From: Chara braunii
Taxonomy: Eukaryota; Streptophyta; Charophyceae; Charales; Characeae
Direction: 5' to 3'
DNA length: 20,032 nucleotides
NCBI GenBank assembly: GCA_003427395.1
Contig: BFEA01000028.1
Location: 2,576,828 to 2,596,859, forward strand
The translations under genes and the position numbers were made by a program. Positions 1 to 7,217 of the stretch are shown here, piece after piece (the stretch's first letter is position 1; the number at the start of each line of letters is the position of its first letter). The notes under the pieces are model-generated. The model was not told the origin of the DNA. It saw only the letters and a list, made by a program, of their open reading frames with translations, and did no database searches.

Positions 1-38
1 CCCCCCCCCCCCCCCCCCCCCCCCACACACACACACAG
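1..38. repeat. C homopolymer followed by (CA)n
   Basis: The window opens with 24 consecutive C followed by seven CA units. This is simple sequence. A C-run at the very edge of a window may also mark an assembly problem. Confidence 0.95.
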
Positions 39-126
39 GCACACTCATTGGACCACCCCAAGGCCAACCACTTAAACAGCCCTCCCCCAAGACCCACTAC
101 CAGCATCCTACAACCATCGACTAAGC

Positions 127-363
127 CCCTTGGGTGGTGCGCAGGCAGTGTCTGTAATAATTACCATGTGTCAGCCCAAAGGGAGCGGTCTAAAGCACCG
201 GTTGGAAATGCGCATTGTGGTATGAGGTTGCAGGTTCAAAACTCAATTGCAACCTTGCACATGGACACGGGCAGGGCGTTAGATTGACGCACGGCTGGAC
301 ATACACTCCCTTGGGCTGACGCATGGTACTATTACAGACACTGCCTGCGCACCACCCAAGGGC
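127..363. repeat. Inverted repeat (foldback), 58-nt arms around a SINE fragment
   Basis: The left arm (127-185) and right arm (305-363) are reverse complements with about four differences, sharing the core GGTGGTGCGCAGGCAGTGTC. Weaker similarity continues outward to about 90 and 396. The 119-nt centre carries a fragment of the tRNA-derived SINE that also lies at 1391-1535. The arrangement could be a foldback element that received a SINE, or two inverted copies of a flanking repeat. I see no clear target-site duplication. Confidence 0.8.
186..262 (+). mobile_element. SINE fragment (tRNA-derived), same family as 1391-1535
   Basis: The stretch from AGCACCGGTTGG to CAATTGCAACCTTGCA aligns closely with the reverse complement of 1440-1510. 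It shares the box-B-like GGTTCAAAACTC and the string CACCGGTTG. The upstream box A seen in the other copy is absent, so this copy is truncated or rearranged at its head. It sits in the centre of the palindrome at 127-363. Confidence 0.65.
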
Positions 364-477
364 TGTTTCATGGTGTTGTATGTTGGTTGTGGGTTTCACA
401 TGGGTTGCTTCGGGGTGTTGGTCTCGGGTGTTCTGTTGATCTCCCCAGTCTGGCATATCACACGTTTGTGCCATTTC

Positions 478-560
478 CACTAGTCGTTCACATGGTAGAG
501 TCATACGATTACATGTTTCAAGGTCACGGGTTCGAGCTTGGTTCGGACCTTGGGGCGGGT
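478..560 (+). mobile_element. Possible tRNA-derived sequence (weak)
   Basis: A box-B-like GGGTTCGAGCTT (528-539) lies about 40 nt downstream of a degenerate box-A-like stretch, GTTCACATGGTAGAG (485-499). This is the spacing of an internal RNA polymerase III promoter. There is no acceptor stem, so it is not a functional tRNA. It could be an old SINE head or chance. Confidence 0.3.
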
Positions 561-610
561 CCTTGCCCAGCTTACCCCGTTCTCTCTTCGATATACACAC
601 GTGATGCTGG

Positions 611-803
611 CTATACATCTCGATGCATTGATTCACAGAGCACACACAGCCTTTGGGCATATACATAGCTTGCGACCTATACATGGCCTACAGGCTACAT
701 ACACAAGTTTCCACACATAGTGCTGTCTGTACATCTTCATACATAGATGCACGAAGCATACACAGCCTTTGGGTATACACATACATTGCGAACTACACAA
801 CTA
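611..803. repeat. Imperfect direct repeat, 116-bp offset
   Basis: The segments 611-687 and 728-803 align with the shared core CACAGCCTTTGGG (at 645 and 761) and similar flanks rich in ATACAT. The repeat is diverged, and no open frame or terminal motif explains it. Confidence 0.65.
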
Positions 804-1390
804 TCAGACTGGAGTGGTCTAGTCACTGGGTGGGGTCTAGTATCTGTGGTAGGGATAGGTATGGGCCACCTGAGTTCCTACAGATATTCGGGCAGAACTG
901 TCTAGTGGCTATATATAAGGCTTAGACCCTGGGGTTAGGGTAGGGGTATAAGTCGCTCAGGCCAGTCCGAGTTCCGCCTGGCCTTGGGTAAGCTAGGGGA
1001 AGGACAGTAAGACTGCTTCAATGGGTGCTACCCTGTCTGAAACCTAGGGCCCAGAGTCTCTTGGGGCCTGTAGAAGATTGTCTGGGCCTGGCAACCGAAG
1101 TTCCCATTCGACAAGGCTCGTCCGATTCCGCTTCCACCAGGGCTGGGCTGGGCAACCTATCAGCCCTGGTGCCTATCACTGCTGTTCGGTCCAAGTTACC
1201 TGCCCATTGGTAGGGTAATGGTCCTGAGTGCTGGTCACACTGAGGTAGGATAGTGGGATAGGGGGTGCGCTAGGAGTATTGACGTGAGGATGGGATGGGA
1301 GGTGATCTCATATTCCAGGACACCCACGGCCTACTGCTCCAGGTGATCACTGTGTACTCAGTAACTGGCCTCTACAACACCATGGACTTA
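804..1390. other. Intergenic, no gene seen
   Basis: No coding region, RNA gene or clear repeat is visible. The only signal is a TATA-like CTATATATAAGG at 909-920, which has no recognisable downstream gene. The short open frames here have no family resemblance. Confidence 0.5.
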
Positions 1391-1535
1391 AAAAAAAAAA
1401 GAAAAAAAAAGGGAGCGGTCTGTGTGAACGGCAGTCCATGCATGCAAGGCTGCAATTGAGTTTTGAACCCGCACCTTATACCACATTGCACATTTTCAAC
1501 CGGTGCTCCACCCACTGAGCTACCGGCCATCCACA
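1391..1535 (-). mobile_element. tRNA-derived SINE with A and B boxes and a T-rich 3' end
   Basis: On the reverse strand, TAGCTCAGTGGG (1522-1511) fits the box A consensus exactly. GGTTCAAAACTC (1469-1458) is box-B-like, and the spacing of about 41 nt is that of a polymerase III internal promoter. The tRNA-like head is followed by an unrelated body ending in CCGCTCCC. A run of T interrupted by one C follows (A-run on the + strand, 1391-1410), which could be a T tail or a polymerase III terminator. The fragment at 186-262 confirms that this is a dispersed family. No acceptor stem pairs with the 5' end, so it is not a working tRNA gene. Confidence 0.72.
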
Positions 1536-1539
1536 ACAT

Positions 1540-2395
1540 AAGGCCCATGTATTATATTCAAATTTCAAGATTGGTCGAAACAGGTTTGTTAACTTTGTTT
1601 CACATTATGGTCATTTTTTTTTTCCAAAGAAATGCCCTTTTGAACACACCTAGGCGGCATACAAAGTCCCAATGTTGTATTGGAGTCAGTGGCAGACCAA
1701 AAGTGTTGTTTTATCCAAATATAATGGCCCTGCAATGGCAGATTACACACAGGTGCCTACCTACCTACTACGGCTGGCTGGTGGACCACTCACACCTACA
1801 AAAGAAAGGTATAGGTATCTTGGTTCACTGGTGCAAGAGCTTCCTTTCAAGCTTCCCACACACAGACAGAAAGATCAGAGAGACAATAGAGCATCTGTCC
1901 CTTTCCCACCCTGGGGCAGTGCTTGCTTTTCTTTGTTGTTTTTAAGGGCGGCAGTCTTGAGATATATCCACAGTTACGGACTGTCCGGGATATTAAGAGG
2001 GCAATTACGTCTTTCTGCACAGACTGGCTAGGGGGACTGCGGGGGGGTTGGATAGCACGAGTGGAGTGGGGGGGGACCAGACTGTTTCGATAAGTCAGGG
2101 CCTCCCCAGAGATTACAATCTGGCATTTAACGATTGGACTACCATTGAGCCCTCCTTCCCGATGAGAACCCCGTCTGATTTCCTGGACCCATTTCCGCCC
2201 CACCCCCTTTCTCTGACTGTAATTCCAAACGGATCCCAAACTGACCAAGGTGTTACCCTCCGGTGTCCCCCGGGTTGGGACACTAGCAACACGCCGCTAA
2301 AAACACGGAGGACGTGAAGGACATGAAGGATCAGGGCGTGAGTTACAAGTGTCACACTGCGGCTTCAGCCCTCAGAAAGAACGAGGGGGGCTAGG
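1540..2395. other. Intergenic, no gene seen
   Basis: There are several frames of 100-160 codons on both strands, overlapping each other. None shows a family motif, codon bias or start context that would make it credible. The motif GAGATATATCCACAGT occurs at 1959-1974 and again at 2881-2896, so a short dispersed repeat ends in this stretch. Confidence 0.45.
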
Positions 2396-2402
2396 TGGTG
2401 CC

Positions 2403-2690
2403 CTGCAGCAGGGCTGAAGAGACCCCCCCTCTCTCAATGTCACTCTCAATATCACCTGGTCTCCAATGTGATCAATGCTGGCAGATGGATACAGGCTCAA
2501 GTCCATCGCTCTGTATATGTTCCTCAATATGTTTTCGAATGGGACGGGACTGGGGCTGGTGGAGGGAGGGAGGAACTAGCGTGTAGCAGCAGGTATCTGG
2601 CACTGGGTCCAGGGTGAAGAGGTTCCCCCTCCTTCCAATATTCTGCTCAGTCAATCCCCTGGATCCCAGGGTAATCAATGCTGGCAGGAA
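2403..2690. repeat. Diverged direct repeat, about 217-bp offset
   Basis: The segments 2412-2484 and 2617-2690 align: both run from GAAGAG through a C-rich stretch to ATCAATGCTGGCAG. Similarity is moderate with small indels. No protein or RNA function is apparent. Confidence 0.5.
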
Positions 2691-2740
2691 TCTCCCACAA
2701 TTGTCTTTTGTCTGATATTCTCCAAATTCAGACTGTATAT

Positions 2741-2880
2741 GGGACGCTGGACCCGTTTTCCAGCAGGTGATGCTCCCCACCAATAGATGGAGCCTCCCCC
2801 CAGGTGCTAGTGGTGTCTGCTCTTATCAGCACCACTAACACTGGCAGGGGCGTGTAAAAAAAAATAATAATAAAAAAAAA
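2741..2880 (+). mobile_element. A-tailed retroposon-like repeat (CACCAATAGATGGAGC family), copy 1
   Basis: The core at 2742-2793 contains GACGCTGGACC and then TGCTCCCCACCAATAGATGG. It recurs inverted at 11776-11829 and, in part, at 12838-12880. In all three places a homopolymer A tail (T on the other strand) lies on the same side of the core. Here the tail is A9, TAA units and A9 (2856-2880). A constant body with a 3' A tail is the hallmark of LINE-mobilised retroposons. No tRNA head is visible for this copy. Confidence 0.6.
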
Positions 2881-2902
2881 GAGATATATCCACAGTAGTA
2901 GA

Positions 2903-2937
2903 CCACGGATACGGGATGGCAGATCCCGCATCCGTGG
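2903..2937. repeat. Hairpin with 15-bp arms
   Basis: CCACGGATACGGGAT (2903-2917) pairs with ATCCCGCATCCGTGG (2923-2937) with one mismatch around a 5-nt loop. It lies just after the A tail of the preceding repeat. There is no T-run, and no gene is close enough for a terminator role. Confidence 0.8.
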
Positions 2938-2960
2938 AGAAGAAGGGATGAGGATGAAGG

Positions 2961-3033
2961 TGGAGATGGAGATGGAGATGGAGAATCGGAGATGGAGATG
3001 GAGATGGAGATGGAGATGAAGATGAAGATGAAG
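2961..3033. repeat. (GGAGAT)n microsatellite
   Basis: About twelve imperfect GGAGAT units, drifting to GAAGAT at the end. The serine-rich open frames on the opposite strand are only its translation. Confidence 0.95.
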
Positions 3034-3408
3034 GGGAGAAGGACAGCACCACTAGGACTCGATACCACACCCGACTCCAAAACTGCGAAGTGAAGAACGA
3101 ATCAGAATACATACTGCAGCTGGGGTATACCGCCAGCGGACTGACTGGACTGAACTAGACTGGTACCAACGGCGGTACCGGACTCTATGAACAAGACACA
3201 GCCGGTGAGCACACGGCCAGTGAGAGAGATCAGGCCGCCTACGACCGTCTGGTCCCCACACAAGCCGAACCTGCAGAAGGCCAAACAGCTCCGGCTATAG
3301 GCCGGGATAAATAGAGTCCCGCTGCAGGGATCCTCCACATATTTTCTATCACACATGTCCCTAGTGCATGGGCCCGCATTTGCATGGGCAGTCTAGGGAC
3401 TATTCCAC
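3034..3408. other. Intergenic, no gene seen
   Basis: The stretch has mixed composition and overlapping short open frames on the reverse strand (3052-3356) without recognisable motifs. I see no repeat or regulatory signal. Confidence 0.45.
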
Positions 3409-3560
3409 GTGAAGTCCTTTATCGGAACTCAGAAACGGAAAGGTGAGACTCGATACTCAAATCCGAAATTAAGTTCGAAATTCGTAATCCGAAACTCAAA
3501 ACGCAAATCCGAAAATCAAACTTTGAAATTCGTGGGAAATTTCGGAACTTCGAAATTCAT
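3409..3560. repeat. Degenerate short repeats of AAATCCGAAA / CGAAATTCG
   Basis: Variants of ATCCGAAA, CGAAATTC and CTCAAA recur every 10-20 bp. The 71-codon frame across it is low-complexity and not a credible gene. It ends directly at the direct repeat that bounds the foldback element. Confidence 0.6.
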
Positions 3561-3563
3561 CAC

Positions 3564-3764
3564 CGGGCCTACCTTCACCGGGGGCCAAGTCCCACTAGCA
3601 GCGTTGAGATACCTCAACGCCTGAATCTGGACGCTTTTGCGGAGATGTGCAGAAAGGGTGTGGAGTTTCCTGAACTGCACGTCTCCACAAACACGTCCAG
3701 ATTCAGGCGTTGAGGTAGCTCAAAGCTGCTAGTGGGACATGGCCACGGGCCTACCTTCACCGGG
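3564..3764. mobile_element. Foldback MITE, family FB1, copy 1, with 19-bp flanking direct repeats
   Basis: The element spans about 3583-3745 and starts GGCCAAGTCCCACTAGCAGC. Its 64-nt arms (3589-3652 and 3675-3738) are reverse complements with few mismatches, separated by 22 nt. An exact 19-bp sequence, CGGGCCTACCTTCACCGGG, lies on both sides (3564-3582 and 3746-3764). It would be long for a target-site duplication of a known DNA transposon class, so it may instead be a local duplication. There is no coding capacity. Related copies are at 9128-9297 and 10035-10164. The motif CTGAATCTGGACG marks the family. Confidence 0.82.
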
Positions 3765-3766
3765 CG

Positions 3767-3829
3767 TACCTTCTTCCCTCAAATACAGCTATAATGACCG
3801 CCGTACGTTGTATTCGGGGGAAGAAGGTA
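3767..3829. mobile_element. Small MITE (TACCTTCTTCCC family), copy 1
   Basis: The 63-bp unit begins TACCTTCTTCCCTCAAATACA and ends with the near reverse complement of that stretch (to 3829). Almost the same unit occurs inverted at 8727-8779. It lies 2 bp beyond the FB1 flanking repeat and directly touches a tRNA-like box A. The mobilising transposase class cannot be told from the sequence. Confidence 0.7.
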
Positions 3830-3940
3830 TCTCAGTTGGTACACACATGAACAGTTGTTGAAACGCAGACCTGAGTTCGAATCCAGATGAGGGAACTCCT
3901 GAATCATCGAATCCAGATGATGGAACTCCTGAATTTCCTG
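3827..3940 (+). mobile_element. tRNA-derived SINE head followed by a 30-bp tandem duplication
   Basis: Box A TATCTCAGTTGG (3828-3839) and box B GAGTTCGAATCC (3873-3884) are spaced about 33 nt apart, as in a tRNA. The box-B half lies in a 30-bp unit repeated at 3878-3907 and 3908-3937 (CGAATCCAGATGA start). No acceptor stem pairs, so this is a SINE or tRNA relic. The string GACCTGAGTTCGAA recurs at 8659-8672, again beside a copy of the small MITE. Confidence 0.62.
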
Positions 3941-4440
3941 GGCCACATCCGTTGGGCAAAACGCGCGCTCGCTGTGGCGCGCCTGCGCCAGTCATCAACT
4001 GGAGCGACAGCCATGCCACCGTTAGAGCTACTCTCATGTCGCGCTACGGCAGCAGCAGGCGAGTTCATGCCTATGGCCACATCAAATCTTCGACGCTATT
4101 GGGGATGGAGGAAGGGATTGGGAGATCAAACAATCATGGAAGAGGGGAACGTTGTTGGGATCGGTATCGGCGAAGAGGGGGAAGCTTCTGATCGGGAGGA
4201 GGACGGTGCTGGAAGAGGGTTGGGATTGGGGTCTGCGAAGGGAAACAGCAGGATCGGAAAACGGGGTTCAGAAGAGAGGACTGACGCCACAATGAGCAGG
4301 GAGGGAGGGAGGGGGAGGAGAACGTCGTTCGGCTGCAGAGAGGGGGGAAGATGGTTGGATCAGAACCAGGCAACATAGAGACAGGCGCTGTTCGTTTCTC
4401 TCGCTGATGGACAGATCGCACGTGTGCGTGCGCGAAAGAA
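3941..4440. other. Intergenic, purine-rich toward 4440
   Basis: From about 4100 the + strand becomes G/A-rich and grades into the GA microsatellite. The frame at 3887-4378 (+, 163 codons) is low-complexity Gly/Glu/Arg and matches no family I recognise. Confidence 0.45.
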
Positions 4441-4450
4441 AGGAGGGAAG

Positions 4451-4452
<2 letters not shown>

Positions 4453-4498
<46 letters not shown>

Positions 4499-4549
4499 CA
4501 GGCCAAGAGGGGAGGCAGAGAGAGAGAGAGAGGCAGGCCAAGAGGGGAG

Positions 4550-4617
<68 letters not shown>
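4453..4617. repeat. (CA)n(GA)n microsatellite with an internal duplicated 21-bp cassette
   Basis: Long GA runs are interrupted twice by the cassette GGCAGGCCAAGAGGGGAGGCA (4497-4517 and 4532-4552, 35-bp period). All Arg-Glu or Ser-Leu open frames here are translations of the repeat. Confidence 0.95.
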
Positions 4618-4621
<4 letters not shown>

Positions 4622-4796
4622 GCAGGCATGGGCAGAGTCAAGTTCGCCTGCTTGCATGACGGAAGAGAGAGACATATCTATATGTCATTTATGATGTGTG
4701 TGTGACCGAGAGAGAGAAAACAAGTACAGGGAAACGGAGATGGAGGGTGGAGGGGGAGAAGGAGAGGGGGAGAGCAAGACAGAGATGAGGGTATGG

Positions 4797-4892
4797 GGGA
4801 GACACAGACAGACAAACAGAAAGACAGACAGATAGAATGACAGACATACAGGCAGACAGAGAGACAGAAATGGACAGAAACACAGACAGACA
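4797..4892. repeat. Degenerate (ACAG)n tract
   Basis: ACAGACAG units with scattered substitutions span about 95 bp. It is preceded by G/A-rich sequence and followed by anonymous sequence to 5240. Confidence 0.9.
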
Positions 4893-5243
4893 CATCATTT
4901 GCCATTGCAGAGACGAGAGTTACACCACCAAAAAAAAAAAACGAAGAAAGTGCTCAGACATCAAAATGCCCGCCAAGGGGACTGACTTTCGAAATGGATT
5001 CAGACGAGGGGAGTGCCTCGGCGCACCAACCCGCCAAAAAAGTGCAAAATGAGAATGTATCTCCCGCTAGAACGTGAAAAGATACACCCGTCATTTGCGT
5101 TTTTTTTTTGTCTTTTTCACATTTGGTGAGTGGTGCGGCGAAGCCCATAGTCATTGCTACCGTTGTCGTTATAATCATCATCATGATGTACACACGCCCC
5201 CCAGAATAGACGGGCCACTCGTGTGTGTTTCGTGGGTTTCATT

Positions 5244-5270
5244 AAAAAAAAAAAAAAAAAAAAAAAAAAA
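5244..5270. repeat. A homopolymer (27 nt)
   Basis: An uninterrupted A-run. No retroposon body was recognised upstream, so it may be an orphan tail or simple sequence. A T-rich tract with CTTT units follows at 5397-5446. Confidence 0.9.
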
Positions 5271-5396
5271 CAGAACCCATACAGTAAATAGTAAACACCC
5301 TCTCTTGTCCTCTTCAAGTTTCCTGTCATGGTCCTCTTTTTTTTTCCGTCTGTATGTTCCCCCTCCTCCTCCTCCGGCTCCTTGTCGTGCTCCTCT

Positions 5397-5446
5397 TTTC
5401 TTTCTTCTTTCTTCTTTCTTTCTTTCTTTCTTCTTTTTCTTTTTTA
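5397..5446. repeat. CTTT/TTCTT pyrimidine tract
   Basis: The + strand is all pyrimidine, built from TTTC and TTC units. It directly precedes a fragment of the repeat family seen at 9932-10015. Confidence 0.9.
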
Positions 5447-5454
5447 CTTTGGCT

Positions 5455-5530
5455 TGCTACCCGCTGTCCCCTAGCCGGTATCGCCCACCTGCAGGTCGGG
5501 AGCAGCCCCCGCATGTTCTCTCATGAACAC
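5455..5530. repeat. Fragment of dispersed family R71 (body end)
   Basis: The stretch with GCCGGTATCGCCCACCTGC through CCCGCATGTTC and GAACACGG aligns with 9938-10026, where it is the tail of a tRNA-headed unit. A short palindrome (TACGGGGTTCCCCGTA, 5544-5559) follows closely. Confidence 0.6.
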
Positions 5531-5627
5531 GGTTCTGGCTGCTACGGGGTTCCCCGTATGCCTACAATTAGGAGTAGTGGTAGGTAGGTAGTGTGAGGTG
5601 AAATTGAGAGAAGAATGTAGCTTTTTG

Positions 5628-5653
5628 AAAAAAAAAAAAAAAAAAAAAAAAAA
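5628..5653. repeat. A homopolymer (26 nt)
   Basis: A long A-run about 100 nt downstream of the R71 fragment. It may be its 3' tail on the + strand. Confidence 0.85.
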
Positions 5654-5811
5654 TCGAATTATATATTTTGTGGGCGTATTTGTCCAGACTACTACCGTAC
5701 TACCGTAGTCCGAGCCAGGAAGGAGGATGCAGAGGCTAACGCGGGAATGCGCCGACTGGGAGAAAATCGGTCGTCTCTCTTTTTCTACAACACAGCAGTA
5801 ATGCGGTGGTA

Positions 5812-5910
5812 ACGAGTCCTCCTCCTCCTCCTCCTCCTCCTCCTCCTCGTCGTCGTCGTCGTCTGAGGAGGAGGAGGAGGAGGAGGAGGAGGTGTGTGAA
5901 TGACGAGTCC
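5812..5910. repeat. Triplet palindrome (CCT)n-(CGT)n-(GAG)n with flanking ACGAGTCC
   Basis: About ten CCT units, five CGT units and then about nine GAG units form a self-complementary array able to fold (CCT pairs with AGG). Exact 8-bp direct repeats ACGAGTCC lie at 5812-5819 and 5903-5910. Confidence 0.85.
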
Positions 5911-5935
5911 GTCACCGGGGGGGAGACTAATGGGT

Positions 5936-6127
5936 ATGTGACACGTGGCAGAGGACGCGAGGGCAGGGGAGGAGGGGGCACTCATCTTGGAGGACTGGGA
6001 ATTTAGTCGGACAAGGAGCAGGAGGAGATGCTCCCGCTTCTCCTCCTGCTCCTTATCCGACTAAATTCCCACTCCTCCAAGATGAGTGCCCCTCCCCTGC
6101 CCTCGCGTCCTCTGACACGTGTCACAT
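5936..6127. repeat. 192-bp near-perfect palindrome (foldback element)
   Basis: The left arm 5936-6028 and right arm 6039-6127 are reverse complements over about 90 nt with only a few substitutions and one small indel, around a 10-nt spacer. The ends read ATGTGACACGTG and CACGTGTCACAT. No coding capacity is present. The low divergence between arms suggests recent origin, gene conversion, or assembly duplication. Confidence 0.9.
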
Positions 6128-6129
6128 CC

Positions 6130-6193
6130 GGGGGAGCATTAAAAAAAAAAAAAAAGAAGAAGAAGAAGAAGAAGAAGAAGAGGGGGAGCATTA
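6130..6193. repeat. A15(GAA)n tract between 12-bp direct repeats
   Basis: GGGGGAGCATTA occurs at 6130-6141 and 6182-6193, enclosing A15 followed by about ten GAA units. This looks like insertion of an A-rich tail with a target-site duplication, or duplication by slippage. Confidence 0.75.
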
Positions 6194-6207
6194 GGAGAAG
6201 AGGATGG

Positions 6208-6720
6208 AGACGTACTGCACGGTGTCAGAATGACGCGGCAGGAGTTTCCAGAGGTGTACTACTGAAGGGAAAGTTGGGAAACCTTCGGCGACGCAAGAGG
6301 AGAGCTCGAGCTCATCTTCCGATACTCTTAGGGAACTGACGGCGTGAGCACGCCATAGCTCAGGCTATGGTGTTTTTTTTTTTCCTCTGCTCGTTATGAT
6401 CGTCTATCTCTTTTGGAAGAGTTGATGCTTCAGAGACTCGCATACAGGACTTTGCTGGTCGGCGGCTCCTGGTTTGCAACCTGTGTATTTGTGTGGCGTT
6501 AAGCTGATATCGTTAAGCTGATGTCAGCGTCTGTGTTTGCTGACATCGGCCCTCCTCTCGCTCTCCCAACCAATCAGGAGAAGGCGAGACGATGCAGACG
6601 TACGGCAAGCCGTCAGAATGGAGCGGCGCGGAGGGGAGCACAGGGAGTTCAGAGGCGTACCGTACGGCAGCGGCAAACCTTCGATGACGCAAGAGGGGAT
6701 CGACGCAGTGCTCGAATACT
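6208..6720. repeat. Diverged direct repeat, about 387-bp offset
   Basis: The segment 6208-6310 (GACGTACTGCACGGTGTCAGAATG, then CAGAGGTGTAC, then AACCTTCGGCGACGCAAGAGG) aligns with 6594-6700 (GACGTACGGCAAGCCGTCAGAATG, CAGAGGCGTAC, AACCTTCGATGACGCAAGAGG). The order of blocks is kept. The unit may be part of an unrecognised transposon. No protein frame is conserved between copies. Confidence 0.7.
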
Positions 6721-6725
6721 ACTGG

Positions 6726-6809
6726 AGATCGTCGATGTAGAGATCGAGTTTTACTGCAGATCGACGATGTAGCGATCGAATGTTACATGAGATCGACGAT
6801 GTAGTGATC

Positions 6810-6810
<1 letters not shown>
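6726..6810. repeat. 32-bp tandem repeat, 2.7 copies
   Basis: Units starting AGATCGTCGATGTAG or AGATCGACGATGTAG begin at 6726, 6758 and 6790. The last runs into GTA triplets. Confidence 0.9.
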
Positions 6811-6852
<42 letters not shown>

Positions 6853-6884
6853 GAGGAGGAGGAGGAGGAGGGGGAGGAGGAGGA
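6808..6884. repeat. (GTA)n(GGA)n microsatellite
   Basis: About fifteen GTA units change to GGA units near 6852 and lead into the 33-bp minisatellite. Confidence 0.95.
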
Positions 6885-7034
6885 GGGAAAGGAGGGGGAG
6901 GAGGGCGAGGAAGAGGAGGGAAAGGAGGGGGAGGAGGGCGAGGAAGAGGAGGGAAAGGAGGGGGAGGAGGGCGAGGAAGAGGAGGGAAAGGAGGGGGAGG
7001 AGGCCGAGGAAGAGGAGGGAAAGGAGGGGGAGAA
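6885..7034. repeat. 33-bp purine minisatellite, 4.5 copies
   Basis: The unit begins GGGAAAGGAGGGGGAGGAGG. Copies start at 6885, 6918, 6951, 6984 and 7017, the last partial. The copies are nearly identical, with a single C or T interruption in an otherwise purine strand. The Gly-rich open frame (+, 6780-7055) is just its translation. Confidence 0.95.
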
Positions 7035-7167
7035 CACGTCAGTAGGAATGAATGAGGGGGTGGCTGGCCGCGGGGAAGGATAATTAGTCAACCTCGTTGA
7101 CAGGTGTAAGGGAGCTGACGTGGAGATATGGCGCCATGCACCATGCAATTACAGTACGTAAGTAATT

Positions 7168-7217
7168 GGGAGGAGGTGGGAGGAGGTGGGAGGAGGTGGG
7201 AGGAGGTGGGAGGAGGA
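7168..7217. repeat. 10-bp tandem repeat GGGAGGAGGT, 5 copies
   Basis: Five consecutive units, the last ending in A instead of T. G/A-rich sequence continues to about 7300. Confidence 0.95.

Noticed and set aside
909-920. TATA box CTATATATAAGG as a promoter
   Set aside because: It is a good match to the motif, but there is no gene, exon signal or element downstream to support it.
1463-1945. 160-codon + strand frame
   Set aside because: Its start overlaps the reverse-strand SINE and there is no family resemblance. Other frames of similar length overlap it.
3887-4378. 163-codon + strand frame
   Set aside because: It starts in the 30-bp tandem repeat and becomes low-complexity Gly/Glu/Arg. No motif seen.
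4268-4705. Ser-Leu-rich and Arg-Glu-rich frames of about 90-140 codons
   Set aside because: They are translations of the GA microsatellite in several frames.
6780-7055. Gly-rich 91-codon frame and its Ser/Pro reverse-strand counterpart
   Set aside because: Both are translations of the GTA/GGA microsatellite and the 33-bp minisatellite.
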